Notes: generated from the letters alone by a model not told the origin. A DNA stretch of 64,000 nt from Albifimbria verrucaria (GCA_020081605.1 JAHREC010000049.1:124001-188000); one strand, 5' to 3'. Counted from the stretch's first letter, positions 34,074 to 47,290 are shown. A program made the numbers and translations.

Positions 34074-36585
34074 ATGGAATTCTATCAAGAACACAGGGAG
34101 ACTAATAAAGCTCCAGACATGACAACTAGCGACAATCACCTTTGCAAGCAGTGCTCCCACATATTCACAACCGATAGCACAACCAAGATCGAGGTCATGG
34201 TGCGTGACAAGGAGACGAAAGAATTCCTCCCCATGGCCGAGAGGGCCTTCCCAGGTGGGACGCATCATTCAAGCGCCTACGAGTGCGAGGCCGCCGCTCG
34301 AGCCGGCTGTCCAATTTGCCTGCTCGTATGGCGTCACTTAGTGGGGATAAGAAGGAGCTCATGGGCCAGCCTGGAGTCTTCACAAATTGGGTTGCTAAGA
34401 AGGGCTCGGTGGATGGTTCCCAGGCCAAGTATGACGAGAATCTGTGGATCCTGCAGATTGTCTTCAAAGGCTTGGATTATGGGCGAGGAGCTGGAGGTTA
34501 TACAGCCACACCGGATTGTGCCTTGGCATTCGCATTGATACCGGAATCTGGTGAGTTGTTCCCTCTCTGCAAAGATCCTTGTCCCTCGTGACTTATCAAT
34601 ATCCATGCCCAGATATTTCTCCCCTAATGCTAGGTTTCACGCATGACACCAGTACAGGGTCCAGCGAGAGCCGAAGATTCACAGAAAAATGTCTGAAAAA
34701 TTGCCTTGAGAACCATCCAAAATGCCGTGACAGGGCAGGACAACCGAGCCACTATTTGCCAACACGATTGATTGAAGTCAAGGGTAGCGAAGGGTCTGGA
34801 GTTATCAAGCTCCGTGAACGACATGAAATACCCAAAGATTCAGAGTATATCGCCTTAAGCCACTGCTGGGGCCAGCATCCCCTGCTCACCCTTATTGACC
34901 CGAGTTTGCCAGGCAAGACCGACTCTTCAGTTCCAATCGAAGAATTCAAATCAGGCATTTCGTTGACGCGACTGCCCGCGACCTTTAGGCAAGCCGTATT
35001 AGTGACGAGTTCAATGGGTATTTCGTACCTCTGGATAGATGCAATATGTATCATCCAGAACTCTTCTGAAGATTGGTCGTCTGAATCTCTGACAATGAAT
35101 GGAGTATACAGCAGTGCATTTTGCACTTTGGCCGCAACTTTCTCCTACGATGGTAATGGGGGCTTGTTCAACCCAAGGATTCCAGCCTCCGTCAATCCAG
35201 TATTTGTACAGCCTGTTTGGGCTGGCGACTCAGATACCAAACGCATTGTGAGACCTCTAGACTTTTGGCAGATCCATATCTCCGACGCACCCTTGAATCA
35301 GAGAGGATGGGTTCTCCAAGAACGAGTTCTCTCCCGACGTATAATTCACTTCGGCATGAATCAGATACTGTGGGAGTGCAATACCTTCGACTGTTGCGAG
35401 AGTTTCCCAGAAGGGCTCCCCAAGTTGCCGGAGACAGAAGTTCTCGGTTCAAGGGCCTACATGTGGATACTGACGGCTCTGAGTTGATGAAGAATGCGCT
35501 GAATGACTTCGAAGTTGGTCAACTACTGAATAAAGGTGAGACCGATGTCATTGCCGCCTCGTCCCCGGAATTGCAGGCCCAGAGTGCAGTGGAGGCGGAC
35601 GTGAACCAAGGGATACAAACTCCACAGAACGGGCACGAGACCGGTTTGGAGGGCTATTACCTCTGGAGTCAAGTGCTTGAGAAATACACAGCGACGAGTT
35701 TGACCAAAGGCTCTGACAAGTTGGTTGCAATTGCTGGCATGATCAAGCACTTCCAGACCTTTCTGAGAGACGACTGCGCCTCAGGTCTCTGGCGAACCAT
35801 TCTCCCCTCTCAGCTTCTGTGGAAGGTTGAAGACAACGCGCAGGTCTCCACATTTGTCCATCCAGACCTAGTCAGAGCGCAATGGAAAAAGACCGGAGGG
35901 CACATAGTCGGCACGGTGAAGGGGCTCGACCTGAAGAGTGGCGTGCGCCGACTTGGTCCTGGGCTTCCATTGACGGCCAGATTGCCGCGCCGCCACCGTC
36001 TCGGGACCCGGGGCTTATCAGCATTGATGGAATCATGGTTCCGGAAGCGCAAAGGCCGTCGGGCGGCGTACCGGATGATTCAAATGTGAATTTTATTGCC
36101 GAAGCCCTTGTCGTGCATGGAAGCCTACATATTGGGAGGCTGTTTTACAACCCTCAGATACTCCGCTGGGGTGTTGCCATCCACCCCTGGGCATGTGCAT
36201 GGAGAGACCGCCGGGCCGTGAATTTGAAAACACTGAAATGACAACTGATGAGATCAGTCCCGAGAGCATGTCCAATCCGGAAAGCCTCACACAGGCGGTG
36301 GCTTATCCTGATACCGACCTCCCAACTGAAGAGCCTCACTTCGTTTTCTGTCTCCCTGTTCTCAAGACATCGCGAAGGAAGGCTTTGCGGGGCGATAATA
36401 TGTCTACCAGGGAACCAAATTTCGCAGGATTATTACTAAGACTTGATCAAAGGCGTGGACCCGGTGTATATGAGCGTATGGGTTGTTTTCACGTGGTGGA
36501 GGGAGGGAGTATGGGAAAGAAGTTGACCACGAATCAATGTCTCGAGAACCTCTATGTCACTGAGAAGCACATTCTTCTTGTATGA
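34074..36585 (+). CDS. HET-domain (heterokaryon incompatibility) protein
   Basis: About 815 codons in two exons with a 62 bp intron (34551-34612). The N-terminus has a CxxC element, HLCKQCSHIF, typical of HET proteins, plus a second Cys cluster (GCPICLLVW). The HET domain is complete: SEYIALSHCWG, LPATFRQAVLVTSSMGISYL, then LWIDAICIIQ, and later LNQRGWVLQERVLSRRIIHF. The C-terminal part carries KLVAIAGMIKHF, then after a frame change EEWRAPTWSWASIDGQI, another family hallmark. Frame changes at 34338, about 35444, 35886-35890 (A5) and 36189-36191 (G3) all fit single lost bases. HET proteins trigger cell death on non-self recognition; the partner is unknown. Start could instead be MTTSDNHLC at 34119. 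Confidence 0.8.
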
Positions 36586-37119
36586 TTGTGCTGATTAACT
36601 ACAATGGTTTTGTTCAGCGTTCAAGCCAAGCTGTCTGGCATACCCCGGTGAACAGTCGGGAGGAATGAGAAATCCTCATGCACCATTCGGGACTGCAATT
36701 ATTATTCTCGTGTTTCATTTGTCTGTTTATCCTCATTTGCCTACTCCATTTATTCCAAGTGCCCGGATTGTATTGGGTCCCTGAAGAATACCATCCGTGT
36801 TATCAACTTTCGATACCCACGATGCCGACCGGATTGCGATCGTGTTTCTGCGTTCAAACTTCGTTACTCAGGCCGAATACTTGGTATTGTATGATATCGA
36901 TGATTTACGGGGATTTCCAAAACAGAGATAACCGAATCTCTTGGAGTAACAAAGTTCCAAATGGAGTTAGTTCAGATATCGGTCTCTTCAACTACAGCGG
37001 GTAGAAGGGTAGGCATAGCATTTGAAGAAGAGAAACCCCCTCATGAAATTTAGTTATAATGAAGAATGAAATGGTATCAGACTTTATATGACTATACTAT
37101 ACTATCTTCACTACCGTTA
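36586..37119. other. intergenic, no gene seen
   Basis: A plus-strand frame of about 100 codons near 36680-37000 has no recognisable feature and lies between convergent genes. Confidence 0.35.
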
Positions 37120-39065
37120 TCAAACGGCAATGCCTAACTCATTGACAATAATAGAAGCTGCCTTCTCCGCCACAGCCAACGCTACTGAGTTGGCGTTGGC
37201 AGCAAAGTTCAAAGGGACAATGCTAAGATCAACCACCTTTAGTCCCTTGGTGCCGTATACATTGAGATTTTCATCTACTACACCCATTTTTTCTTTTGGT
37301 GCCATCTTACATGTACCTAAGGAATGCCATGTTGAAGTTACATGGTTGCGCAGCCACTCCTCAAGGATAGAATCATCTTCTGCTGTATAAACGATATCAG
37401 GTATATCTTCAGGCAATGGTTGTTCAAATCTCCTAGTTGCTGCACTGGATTTAATTGGGAAAGGAGGATGCATTGATGCAACCTCGCCCCGATAAATAGG
37501 CATTCGTCGAACAATTTCTCTTTGCTTCTTGTAGGTCCACGCAGCTTTTCTTACATCTAGATCATTATCAAAGAAGCCTGTTTTAAACTTAACAGAATCT
37601 TTGATATCAGGTCCTGTAATATGCACGAAACCACGAGAGAAGGGGTAGAGTGTAAAGCAAGACATAGTAAGATATTGGCCTGGAGCTACCGATTGAGGAT
37701 CTCCACCAAAGCTAATAGAATCAAAGTCAGTGTGATCAAATCCATAAGGCTAAGACCTAATACTTACACTCCAATGGTTGAGAGAATACTGATTGGACGT
37801 TGGGGTGAGTTCTTAAAGTATTGTCCCCACGCAGCTCTAAAGTCAGATCCCATCATCGCGACCTCTGCTTCGGTGGGCCGCAGCTTGGCTGTAGCATCTT
37901 GAGCGCTCCATCCAAGGATTGGATCATTCTTCTGAATTAGCTCTGCAGGGTCAACGCGGCCCTGAGCTAATGCATCCAACGTTTCATTAGGTTCCAAGGA
38001 CGTCTGGTACGGATAAGTCAGGAGCGGGTGGTCCTGGTAATCATGCCCGACACCTGGATTATTCACAACCAATGGTACACCCGCTTCCTTAAGTATTTCA
38101 GCGCTACCTACACCCGATCTCTCCAAGATAGGTGGGCTTCCGATCGCTCCACTGGAGAGTATTACGAGCTTTCTCGCCTTGACAGTACGGGAACGGCCAG
38201 ATACCGACTTGGTCTTGAACCGCACCCTGTTGCTTGTTTATTATCATCAAACAGAACGCGATAGACTTCTGACTCTAGAAGAATATGCAAGTTGGGACGC
38301 GTTGGCCTTTGAAACAATGGCCGGATGTATCGAGACACAACGTCTTGTCGTTTCCCATCGGGATCAACATACCGGAAGATTCTCTGCACTCCTCGCCCAG
38401 TCTCGAAATCTTGAAGGTCAGTCTCTTCAGGAATCCCAAGTTTGACTGCTGATGCAATGAACTGATCCTCAATCCTTTTAGAGTTAAAAGAGCCTCGCGA
38501 AATGGTGAGTGGACCGTCATAACCGTGGGAGTTCAGGCCCATTGCTTGATATGTTTCGAACTGAAATGCGATCAGTATTTATATGCGGGGTGTCTGTGGA
38601 CTGCTTGCGTACCTTCTTGAAGAATGGTAACATCTCATCCATCGACCATCCTTTCATGGCCCATGAATCTATATCAGACCGCTGTGGGCGACTGTATGTC
38701 ATCATATTGACAGATGAACCTCCACCAAGCACGCCACCTGATTCGACTACCACGGACCTATTATTGAGCTGTCTTTCAGCCATCGAATGATGCAAAATCA
38801 TGGTATTGGCATCAGTAATCAAATTATTGAAGACAAAAGCCGGGAATATCACCGATGGGAGGCTATTGTTCGTGCCACGCTCAATTACAAGGATGAAAAG
38901 ATCCGGACTCGCTTCAGCAAGTCTGGCTGCGACAACGCATCCAGCTGTCCCACCTATGAAAGTTAGCCTCAGTGAACAAGGGCCCAGTTTGTCGAGTTTC
39001 TCACCTCCAGCAATGATAATATCGACTTCGTGGATATTCTCTGGAAGACTGGTGTGCAGCGCCAT
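37120..39065 (-). CDS. GMC oxidoreductase, alcohol-oxidase type
   Basis: Four exons, 39005-39065, 38613-38953, 37768-38560 and 37120-37711, with introns of 51, 52 and 56 bp; about 595 aa. Exon 1 and 2 join to give DIIIAGGGTAGCVVAARLAE, the FAD Rossmann motif. Then come VVVESGGVLGGGSSVNMMTY (GMC signature 1), ARKLVILSSGAIGSPPIL (signature 2), the C-terminal WHSLGTCKM with the active-site His, and NFAANANSVALAVAEKA with the active-site Asn. YKKQREIVRRMPIYRGEVAS and MHPPFP resemble the methanol/alcohol oxidase branch. Such enzymes oxidise alcohols with O2, giving H2O2. There is no peroxisomal SKL-type end (it ends ELGIAV). One frame change at 38224-38226 (CCC on plus) fits a lost base. First of a block of oxidative genes. 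Confidence 0.85.
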
Positions 39066-39474
39066 TGCGGTCAAAGGCTTGCCGTTACTGTTTGTTGGAG
39101 TTGACGAAGCTGTGCTGAACTAGATGATAGTGGTAGTTGATTTGGTCAAGACACGAGATAACAGCCTCATTACGATTACTCCCCAAACGTAGAAGTATGG
39201 TAAATTATTGAGAATAACCAAGGGCATTAACCTCGCTTAGATGAGGGAGGGTGGCTGCAGTATGAGCCGTGTATTCCATATCTGGACCAACATACATACA
39301 AGCGAGCATCATTAAGTTAGATCAATATTATGTATAACTAACAAGTTTCCCGTGGATGCGCCGGTTTTGGCCCCACCGAGTGTAACTCACCGGCGTCTTG
39401 GTGACAGGGCTGCAAACTCCTGTGCCAATGGCTAGATTCCCCGGACGCTGGAGTCAGAAACTGCTAATTTACCG

Positions 39475-40262
39475 TCAGAATGTCTGCTTTGCGACCAGCA
39501 CGATTGTCCTCCGAATGTCATGGACGTCATACTTATTGTTTGGCATTTCATGGCCCCCACCATGGGCCAACGCTTCCTTCAAGTCTGGATCAAACAGCTG
39601 GTTCGAGTCGACACCTTGTGTTAGCGTAGGGGGCGCCTGACTCTCAAGTGTGTGCGGTGAAGATGCGGATGGACTGTCCGACGTGGCTCCTTTCAATCTC
39701 GCTCTGTGCAAGCAGCAAAAAGATTCCACACTTGAATGGGATCAACTCCCTCAGTTTAGCCCTAAGTGTCACGTACAGACTCGTGAACATGGCGCCTTCT
39801 GAAAACCCTATTATTCCGTCAAAAAGACCAACAGCTATAATGTAAATCCCCAGGCTCCGCAATACGTGCATCAAGGTTGCAGGTTTAGGAGAGTCTTAGC
39901 AGGCTGTGATGCCTTGCTGGTCAGTATAACAGCTTCGAGTCCTTGGGTCAAACGATATAGGCGGATTGGACACATGTGGAAAGGGAGGTGATTGTGTACT
40001 GCCAGAAGCATACCGAGTGACATGGGCACGCGAATAACGGCCTCAGCAAGCTCATACTTGTAGTTGCCTTGAAGCTCACGCCGCAGGAAAGCTTGTGAAT
40101 ATCAGCTACGAAGTGCAAGATTGAACTGTTCCTCTGCTCAAGCCTCCGTTTGTGGTTGCATGGTCTGTCAGAATTAGCGACTTGGAGCAGCTCGGCCCGG
40201 TCTTAATTGCAATCACTTACACAGTTATTTGAGTCATTATCGTAGAGGCAGAGGAACTTCAT
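39475..40262 (-). pseudogene. FSH1-type serine hydrolase, disrupted
   Basis: The minus strand begins MKFLCLYDNDSNNC followed by a GTAAGT donor, matching the MKFLCLHGxGTN opening of FSH1/OVCA2-like serine hydrolases. Further on, VGLFDGIIGFSEGAMF carries the G-x-S-x-G nucleophile elbow, IPFKCGIFLLLAQSE follows, and in another frame AHGGGHEMPNNKYDV carries the catalytic His block. Between the first exon and the elbow the frame holds stops and I cannot place exon borders. These enzymes act as esterases or polyketide-releasing hydrolases (LovG-like) when found in metabolite clusters. Whether the breaks are decay or sequence error is open. Confidence 0.55.
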
Positions 40263-41973
40263 TTTGGTTATAGTGGTGATAAGGGAAATACGAATGATGC
40301 TTGTTCGACTTGATGACTAGTTTGGTTTTGCGACATTCGACAAACATGTCCATCTGCTCTGAGGACGGTTGGAGTATTTAAGCACCAAAATACTTCAGAA
40401 GTTGTCAAAGATTAGTCTCTACACACAGATCCAGTTCAGCGTAACATCTTTGAATGATTATCTACAGGATGCCCTCGACTACACTTTCTGATAATTGCAC
40501 TTACTTGTGTTGTCAATAGGCCTACAGCCACGCAATGGAAACGGGTATCAGAGAAGTGTGCTTCTATACACACGAGATAAAGGGCAATAGTAACTAGCAG
40601 CTGTGGTATTTGTAGAAGTGAACGTAGTCAATCCCTCTGGGAGCAGGAAGGTGAGTGGATCCCTGCCCGATGGTTTTGACAGTCAATCTGGGCTCCAACT
40701 CATTATGCAGGAATGCCTGAGATTCGTTTTTCTACGGCAGTTAGGCGGTAGTGTTTCATGCAACTCCCATAGCTCCAATTTCTCCTTCTCCATGATTAGA
40801 GGTAAGTCAATTCCACGTGGAGCGCCACCAATGTTTAGACGAGAATTTCGTGCGACAAACTTCGCCAATGAATCTAGGACCCTGTCCAGCTCATCTGATG
40901 TAAGAGAGGAGAATTTCTGGTGAGCTTCTATCTATGTGTCCTTGTGTAATGTTATAAAGCATTCGGGAAGATGACGGCAATGTTATTTGTTGTAATTTCT
41001 AAAACATTGTAGTGGAAATCCCAAACACCATCGCTAGTCCGTCCATCTGAGCGCAGAATAGGAAGACAATTACATTACGGACCACTCGATTGTAGTTGCT
41101 TCCATGTTTTCTGGTCGTCTTCATCTAGTCCATAGTGAATGCGAGCTGCACCACCGGTCCCACATCCACGCCTTGGAGAATAGTGAACCTACAGGGATCG
41201 CATCTCATGGTGCTCCTAAAGCTGTTTGGTAGTATATAATTGCCTAAAAGCATTAGAGAGCTATTGTTCCTAAACCAGAGGACGTAGTACCGACTTTTGG
41301 CGAATATTGGTCCCAACAGGCCACCTCAATCGACGGCTACCACCACCAAAGGCATCGTGAATAAGGACGAGCGTAGTAATGAGTCGTCAAGAACAGATTG
41401 GAGAAATACAGAAAGAGAACAAATGGTTGTATGGACGGAACGAGTAAAACGGACAGGGCAGCTAATCTTGCCACCCAAAGATCAACGTACAAAGCCCAGC
41501 GCCAGATAGCTCTCAGGTCGGCAGACTCAGCCAACAAGGAGACCAAATACAGCCCCTAGACTACTATCAATGCCAACCAGATTCAGATACTCGACGCGGT
41601 TGTAATGAGAGCGCATAGCGGATGTAATGTTCATGGTGCCAATATAGATGCCAACACCGCCAACTCGGTTAATTACTCTATCGACGATGGCCGCTTTTTT
41701 TTTTGGGGCGCTGAGCCGATGACTGTCGATCCACTCCTACCATTATGCTGTCTCATTTTAATTAAATCATTATCAAATCTTTAACTATAATTCCAAAATA
41801 TTTCAGCGCATAGGCGGGCGTAGTAGTTAGTAATTTTAGACTACATTATCTGGCTAGTTTCTAGAATATAGTATTCACTCTTCCAATACTAACCTAGAGC
41901 AGGGTAAAATGATTTTATGGCCCTGTATCTAGACCACTGTGGCACCTTAGGTGTTTCCTGTCTAGCACCTTGA
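40263..41973. other. interval with possible degenerate coding
   Basis: On the minus strand 40683-40930 reads protein-like (LTSDELDRVLDSLAKFVARN, GGAPRGIDLPLIMEKEKLEL) but has no start, end or family I recognise. A second stretch near 41530-41690 (RVGGVGIYIGTMNITSAMRS) is likewise unassigned. No gene is called. Confidence 0.3.
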
Positions 41974-43030
41974 TTAGACATTGACGCCCAACGACTTCTC
42001 CATTCCGCCGAAAGCAACCGAGTCAAGTCGCTGCACCGACCTATCTTGGGTGAAACTCTGGAACTTGCGCAGAAACCAATCCTCTGCCGTTGTGGGCTTG
42101 CCGTCATTGCCGATAAAGACGGCGGCATCAGCTGCTCGCAAGAAGTAAGCCGTGGAGTAACGGTGGTAGTTCTGCGCGCCCTTCTCGTCCGTTAGCGGTA
42201 GGACGCGATGCAGCGCCGATCGGAACTTCTCCAACGAGAGGAACCGCAACGTATCCCCGACATTGACGATGCCGTGGCCGGGACGCGCCACTACATATTC
42301 CCACTGGTTGGTGGCGGGGACAACACCTGCAAACCCGGTTGCTGTGTGAAGAGCAATGTAAGGGTTCCCGCATCGGTATGAATGTTCTGGCCAAGTCCGG
42401 CTCCTGCAGGCTTGGGTGGGTGGTGCAGGAAGTATAGAGCTGAGCGCGATTGCATGTCGTCGCGGTGGCTCTCCAAGAAATCGCGAGTCTCGCTCGTCTT
42501 TTCCTGAGCTGCAGAGAGACAGCCCAGGATGGTCTTGAGCACCAAGTGAGACCCAAAGTGCAGGGTGTCAAAGGTATCGAGGTGCTCCTGTACCACTTCT
42601 GGTAGCGTCTGTCGCAAGACTTGGGCGGTTCGTGCAAGCTATCCCGGCACGTTAGCTGTCTAGTTGACTTGGTGACGTATGTTCAATGGACCGTGGGAAG
42701 ACAAACCCGGAGAGATTCATAGCCGTCTCTTTGGCCTTCATTCACGCCAGACTGCTGGCCTACTCGCTTGTACCCATGTGCATCGGATAGAGTCACTGTC
42801 TTCGACTTCTCTTCCAGTGGCTTCTCAAACCATTCCCGAACAATGGAGTTGCATCTGTCCAAGTGTTGGAGCAGCTTACCCTCTTCAAAACTCGAAAGAT
42901 CAAGGTAGAAGAACCCATCATCGCTACAGATCTGTAAGAGACGGGCAATCTCGCCAGGGTTGCCCTCGTAGATGCTTGAGAAGTCTACGGTTTGGAGATC
43001 GGCGATTGGGGAGACTTCACGTTGTGTCAT
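41974..43030 (-). CDS. 2-oxoglutarate/Fe(II)-dependent oxygenase (IPNS-like), copy A
   Basis: Two exons, 42707-43030 and 41974-42638, with a 68 bp intron; about 330 aa. Starts MTQREVSPIADLQTVDFSS and has the N-terminal dioxygenase motif LLQICSDDGFFYLDLSSFEE. The jelly-roll core shows QNIHTDAGTLTLLF (first metal His and Asp), GHGIVNVGDTLRFLS, SALHRVLPL (second metal His) and RYSTAYFLRA (2OG-binding Arg-x-Ser). One frame change near 42325, between QPGLQV and ATNQWEYVVARP-like sequence, fits a lost base. A close relative lies at 47.3 kb and an MFS transporter between them. These enzymes hydroxylate, desaturate or cyclise small molecules; the substrate is unknown. Confidence 0.85.
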
Positions 43031-44932
43031 GGTGAAGTTAGCACTAACAAGGTGGTGTAGTAAGTGAATAGAAGAAAGTAGATTGAGGAACGGATAATAT
43101 GAAAGTACCCCATTTCATTGATTGTCACGGCCTGGTAGAAGGAACCTTTATAGGACTGCTTGGATTACACAAGGCGTCTTCATTGATCCACTTGACCTTC
43201 GAGCTGAGGACATATTGGCTTTGCGGAGGTTCATTATAGCGGAGATACAGGGTCTGAATTGGTGCTGCAGTTTGTCCGAAAACGATGATAGGCGAGAAAG
43301 TTCCCGTTCCAAACACGAGGCATATTCTAGCTGACGGTGGACCTGGAGTTTCAAATCGTGAAAAGGGCTTGGAACGGGCAGGTGCATCAATTACTCTACC
43401 GCCAAGGTGAGGGGTCGATCTGAACGACCTGACTATTGGATGAAGAGAAGACCAAATGGATTGTTGATGCTGAAAGGTTCGGCCCAGCACTTACAGTGTT
43501 CTCCGAGTCTTACAGTAGAGGAAATGGAGGGGCGTCTTGCAGATCCGGTCACCGTTGGACTCTCTTTTCCTTTCTCGGACATACGCCACGTAGGCAGCGA
43601 CGGTTGTAGGGCGGCTTCAATGGAACGTGTCCCAGCACGGGCATACATACCGGGATGTACACCAAAGTTGTTGTCACATTGCAAAGGCGCCTCAGCGCAA
43701 GGCTGCGAGATGCCCGTGTCGTGCGCCGTGCCCCTGGTTCGTGGTGAAGTTATGCATATATTGATTGCTTACATCAAGGCCTACATAGCCTCCGTTGATG
43801 CAGATATCCCTGTACCTGTACTCCATTGGGGAAGTTATCCGAAGTACATTTTCCCCAGTGCGGAAACGGGTCACGACCAGGATAATAACCAATAAAATCC
43901 GTATATGATCGGGTAACTTTGCTACGACTCAATTTTGCCTGTGATAGAAGTGGTATTGTTCATCCAAGTTGCAGATCACGCCAGTCGAAGTGGTGATGTC
44001 GTAGTCGGGGATGATATGGCGCAGACGGCACGGCCCGCAAACATAATTGCTTACGCCAAGGCTTAGGTTCGGTTGGTACAAATGTGGGCGTCATAGATCG
44101 CCAATCTCCGACGGCTCCACAAATCGTCTTGTCCCGGCATGCTTGAGATGGGCGGAGGCAGTGAAGTTCGACTCCGTGTCTCTTATTAGAAGCGCGGTAA
44201 GCTTCCAAACAAGTTACCGAGACGGCAGAAAGAAGCTGTGACAATTCGCACGAATATTAAAAGGATTAACAAATTCATCAAATTGTGGGGAGCTACATTG
44301 CACAAGATTGAATACACTGATTATATTTGATAACGAGTCCAAGAAACTGTCTAAATCATAATACATGTTTATTATCACTTGAATACTAAAAAGAAGATTT
44401 TTAAATAATGTATTGCCATGTACTGTATAATAAACAAAACGTATCAAAGAATACCGCCCAGTAGCCTAGAACATCTACGCTAGATGTTCCGCGATGTGGA
44501 TGCGATGTTTGCTTGGGAGTTTACCGTAGTCGGAGAGATGCATATTTTGCTTACGCGGTTTGAAAGATTCCGATCACACCAAGGACTTACATGTACCCAT
44601 TACCCCGTGTACTTAGTACTCTATGGGCATAGATATGCACGTAAAGCTCCCCTGGCAAGCTGCATAACTACCAGATTCCTGCCATGCTTTGCAGTGCACA
44701 TGCCAAGGCTGTTACCTGCCAATGACCGTGTTGCTTTGACGAGTTCCAGCTTTCATGCGGCGTGTTATATCCGGATGCAATACCGATCACCGTTCCATGG
44801 GGAAAGACGGGGAAATCTCATTAGTGGGTTCAATACTGGTCGCCATTACGCTACATAGCTCGGTATTTCTATGGTCCTACTCCCACTTTGGCTCATCAGC
44901 CGCATCAGATATGAACACATCATGAGGGTGAT
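43031..44932. other. 1.9 kb interval without supported gene
   Basis: Several 80-160-codon frames overlap on opposite strands (43125-43895) without domains. I looked for a Zn2Cys6 regulator, which would fit the neighbourhood, and found no CxxCxxxxKxxC motif. Confidence 0.35.
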
Positions 44933-46514
44933 CTACCGTGCCCTCGCTTGGATGCAACTCCTACTACCTACCATTCCGTCTTCCCTACTGATGAATCCAA
45001 GACCTCCGATACTAGATACACCGGCCAGGAGACCCACAGTAAGAAGTAGGGGCATCCAAGAGCCGGCTCCGTATCCTTCTTTGTCGAAACGTCCTTCCCC
45101 TGCTGTAGATACTGCCACGCCCACGAAGCCTGATGTAATGGTTGCCACGCCCCGAATGAACATGATCATGCCAGACACGACCAGCTCCTCGTTGGGATGG
45201 TCGCCGTCTCCTACGACTGCAGTTGCAAAACGACTGCGGAGGACTACGTAGCCACCAGACAATCCTCCGAACAAGGTGCATACCAAGACAAGCAAGCCAT
45301 AGGACTTGGCGAATCCCCAGATGCAAAGAACAGCCACGGCTGGGATCAGCGTGCTGGCAAGCAGCGGATAAAGCACGCCGTATTTATCCCTACAAAACTT
45401 GATTTAGCTTGATTCTCGTGATTTCCCGGCACCTACGGGTGAATAAATGGACATACGCAAACACGCCGATGCATGGCTGGATGAGTGCCGAGGATACATT
45501 GTAGATAGTGAGCAGCACGGCCGCTTGTGCTGGTGGGGCCTCTGCCACCTCAGTGGCGTATGAGGGAATGTAAACCGACGGAAGGTATTGCGAGAGGGCT
45601 TGCATAACATTGGAGACGAGGACAAGCCAGAACAATGGCTTACGCATGAAACTATACGAGAGGTTGCCCGAAAGTGGGTTCACCTTGTCGTTCTCATGCG
45701 AGTCGGATGCAGGCGACGACGGAAGGCGGGGCCGCACTCCAAACAAGGCTATGCCCAGCACAACGGCTGCAAAGACACCCCAACCTATCAAGGTGGCCTT
45801 GGCCGAGTATCTGTCCAGGAGGATTCTCATGATGGGAGGGATGATGGCCGCGGAGATGCTGGACGAGGCGAAATAGATGCCGTAGGCAAGGCTCCGTCGC
45901 TCGATGAACCATTCGTCGACCAGGCTCATGTTGGGTGCAAAGACAAGGCCGCTACCAAGGCCATAGATGATGCCTTGGGTAACAATCAGTTGGGCAGGGC
46001 TCCTAGAAAACCCAGCGCCGACAGAAGCAGCCACGACGGTGGCCACGCCTACATAGAGAAGGATACGGCGGAGTCGGGCTCTGCCGCTCAAAAGATGTAC
46101 TAAAAACGGACACATAATTTGTATGACGCCCTATACAACGACTTAGTTCTCGTGAAACGCGTTCAAGCAATGATCCAAATGTCAGAGTGGATACCTACGG
46201 TGCTCACAACACCAATGATGGCGATCATCTGATTCCCCGAGTAAGACGACTGATTAAAGTAATACTCGCGAAACGCGCCAAATGAGATGGTAAAGCCTAG
46301 TCATAAGCGGAGATGGAGCTTTAGTACGAGGCCAAGAGAATATGGCGCTGAGAGATATGTGCGTACCCCAGGTGACTTGAAGCATGACGGATACTGCAGC
46401 CAGGAAGATCCAGGCTGCCTTACCACCGTCTGGCCGATGTATAGCGGTGGATTCATGGTGCCTTTCTTGATTCTGGGTCTCTCTGCCCGCCTCGTATGCT
46501 CTGCCATTACCCAT
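44933..46514 (-). CDS. MFS transporter, monocarboxylate-permease type
   Basis: Four exons, 46367-46514, 46199-46296, 45457-46130 and 44933-45389, with introns of 70, 68 and 67 bp; about 458 aa and no frame defect. The cytosolic N-terminus (MGNGRAYEAGRETQNQER) precedes DGGKAAWIFLAAVSVMLQVT, the D-G-G-x-x-A-W opening typical of fungal MCT-like permeases, and TISFGAFREYYFNQ. Further features are GIIYGLGSGLVFAPNMSLVD, EWFIERRSLAYGIYFASSS and DKYGVLYPLLAST. About twelve hydrophobic segments are expected. Transported substrate unknown. Sits between two paralogous 2OG oxygenases and divergent from copy B, so it may export or import their substrate or product. Confidence 0.85.
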
Positions 46515-47290
46515 GATCTCGTACAAACCGCCAGACAGCTTAGCAGTGAAACACGACAAATAACTGTAAGCAAACAAAGATGCGGTTTTTAAATTTATGA
46601 ATAATATGTTGGGAGACAGTCGGCAAGCTTAATAGCTTTGTTTCTCAATTACAATAGGGCGTGCCCAGGTTGCCAAGCAGTTTAGCTTGACGCGGGCGCT
46701 CCCAAAGGGAGGACTCCTGTCACACCACAGTCTAATTGAGGCTCTGATCGGCAATGCTAATATGATGTGACTGGTATTCCCGTCGGGGCTTATCCCAATC
46801 CATTTTAAGATAAATATGCGCCTATTTTATCTGGCCGTGTCGATCAGGGCCGAATGCAAGGTCAGATCTCAATGTCACTTATACACGGCAGTACATTTAC
46901 CACATGTGGTCGGCTCCTTACCTCTTCATGATCCTCCCTTAACCCTTGGCGGTCGCATCAAGGTGGTATTCTTAATGACGCAAACAAAATCAAAATTTCT
47001 GCATTGTACTCCAAAAGGGGAAGCTGACGAACGAAAAGAGCAAAATACACAGATTGGGATCCGACGTCTGGTCTGGGACATATTTTCTGTATGTATATAT
47101 AGCCTCCAGTGACCGAGATCTTATTAAAGAATGGCAGAGACATCTTATATATGACTACTTACATCGGCCTAGCGACGACTTATATAGTCACTGATAATTG
47201 GTAAAAGTCTTAGTATTTGTATAAAATCATTAATATTGAACTAACATCTCACCGACCCTGGACAAAACTATCGAGGAAAAAGAAAACACA
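46515..47290. promoter_or_regulatory. divergent promoter of MFS and 2OG oxygenase B
   Basis: A 776 bp interval between head-to-head start codons with no gene inside, so the two genes could be co-regulated. No specific binding motif was recognised. Confidence 0.35.

Noticed and set aside
43407..43895. 162-codon plus frame considered as a cluster regulator
   Set aside because: No Zn2Cys6 or other DNA-binding motif, and equally long frames overlap on the other strand.
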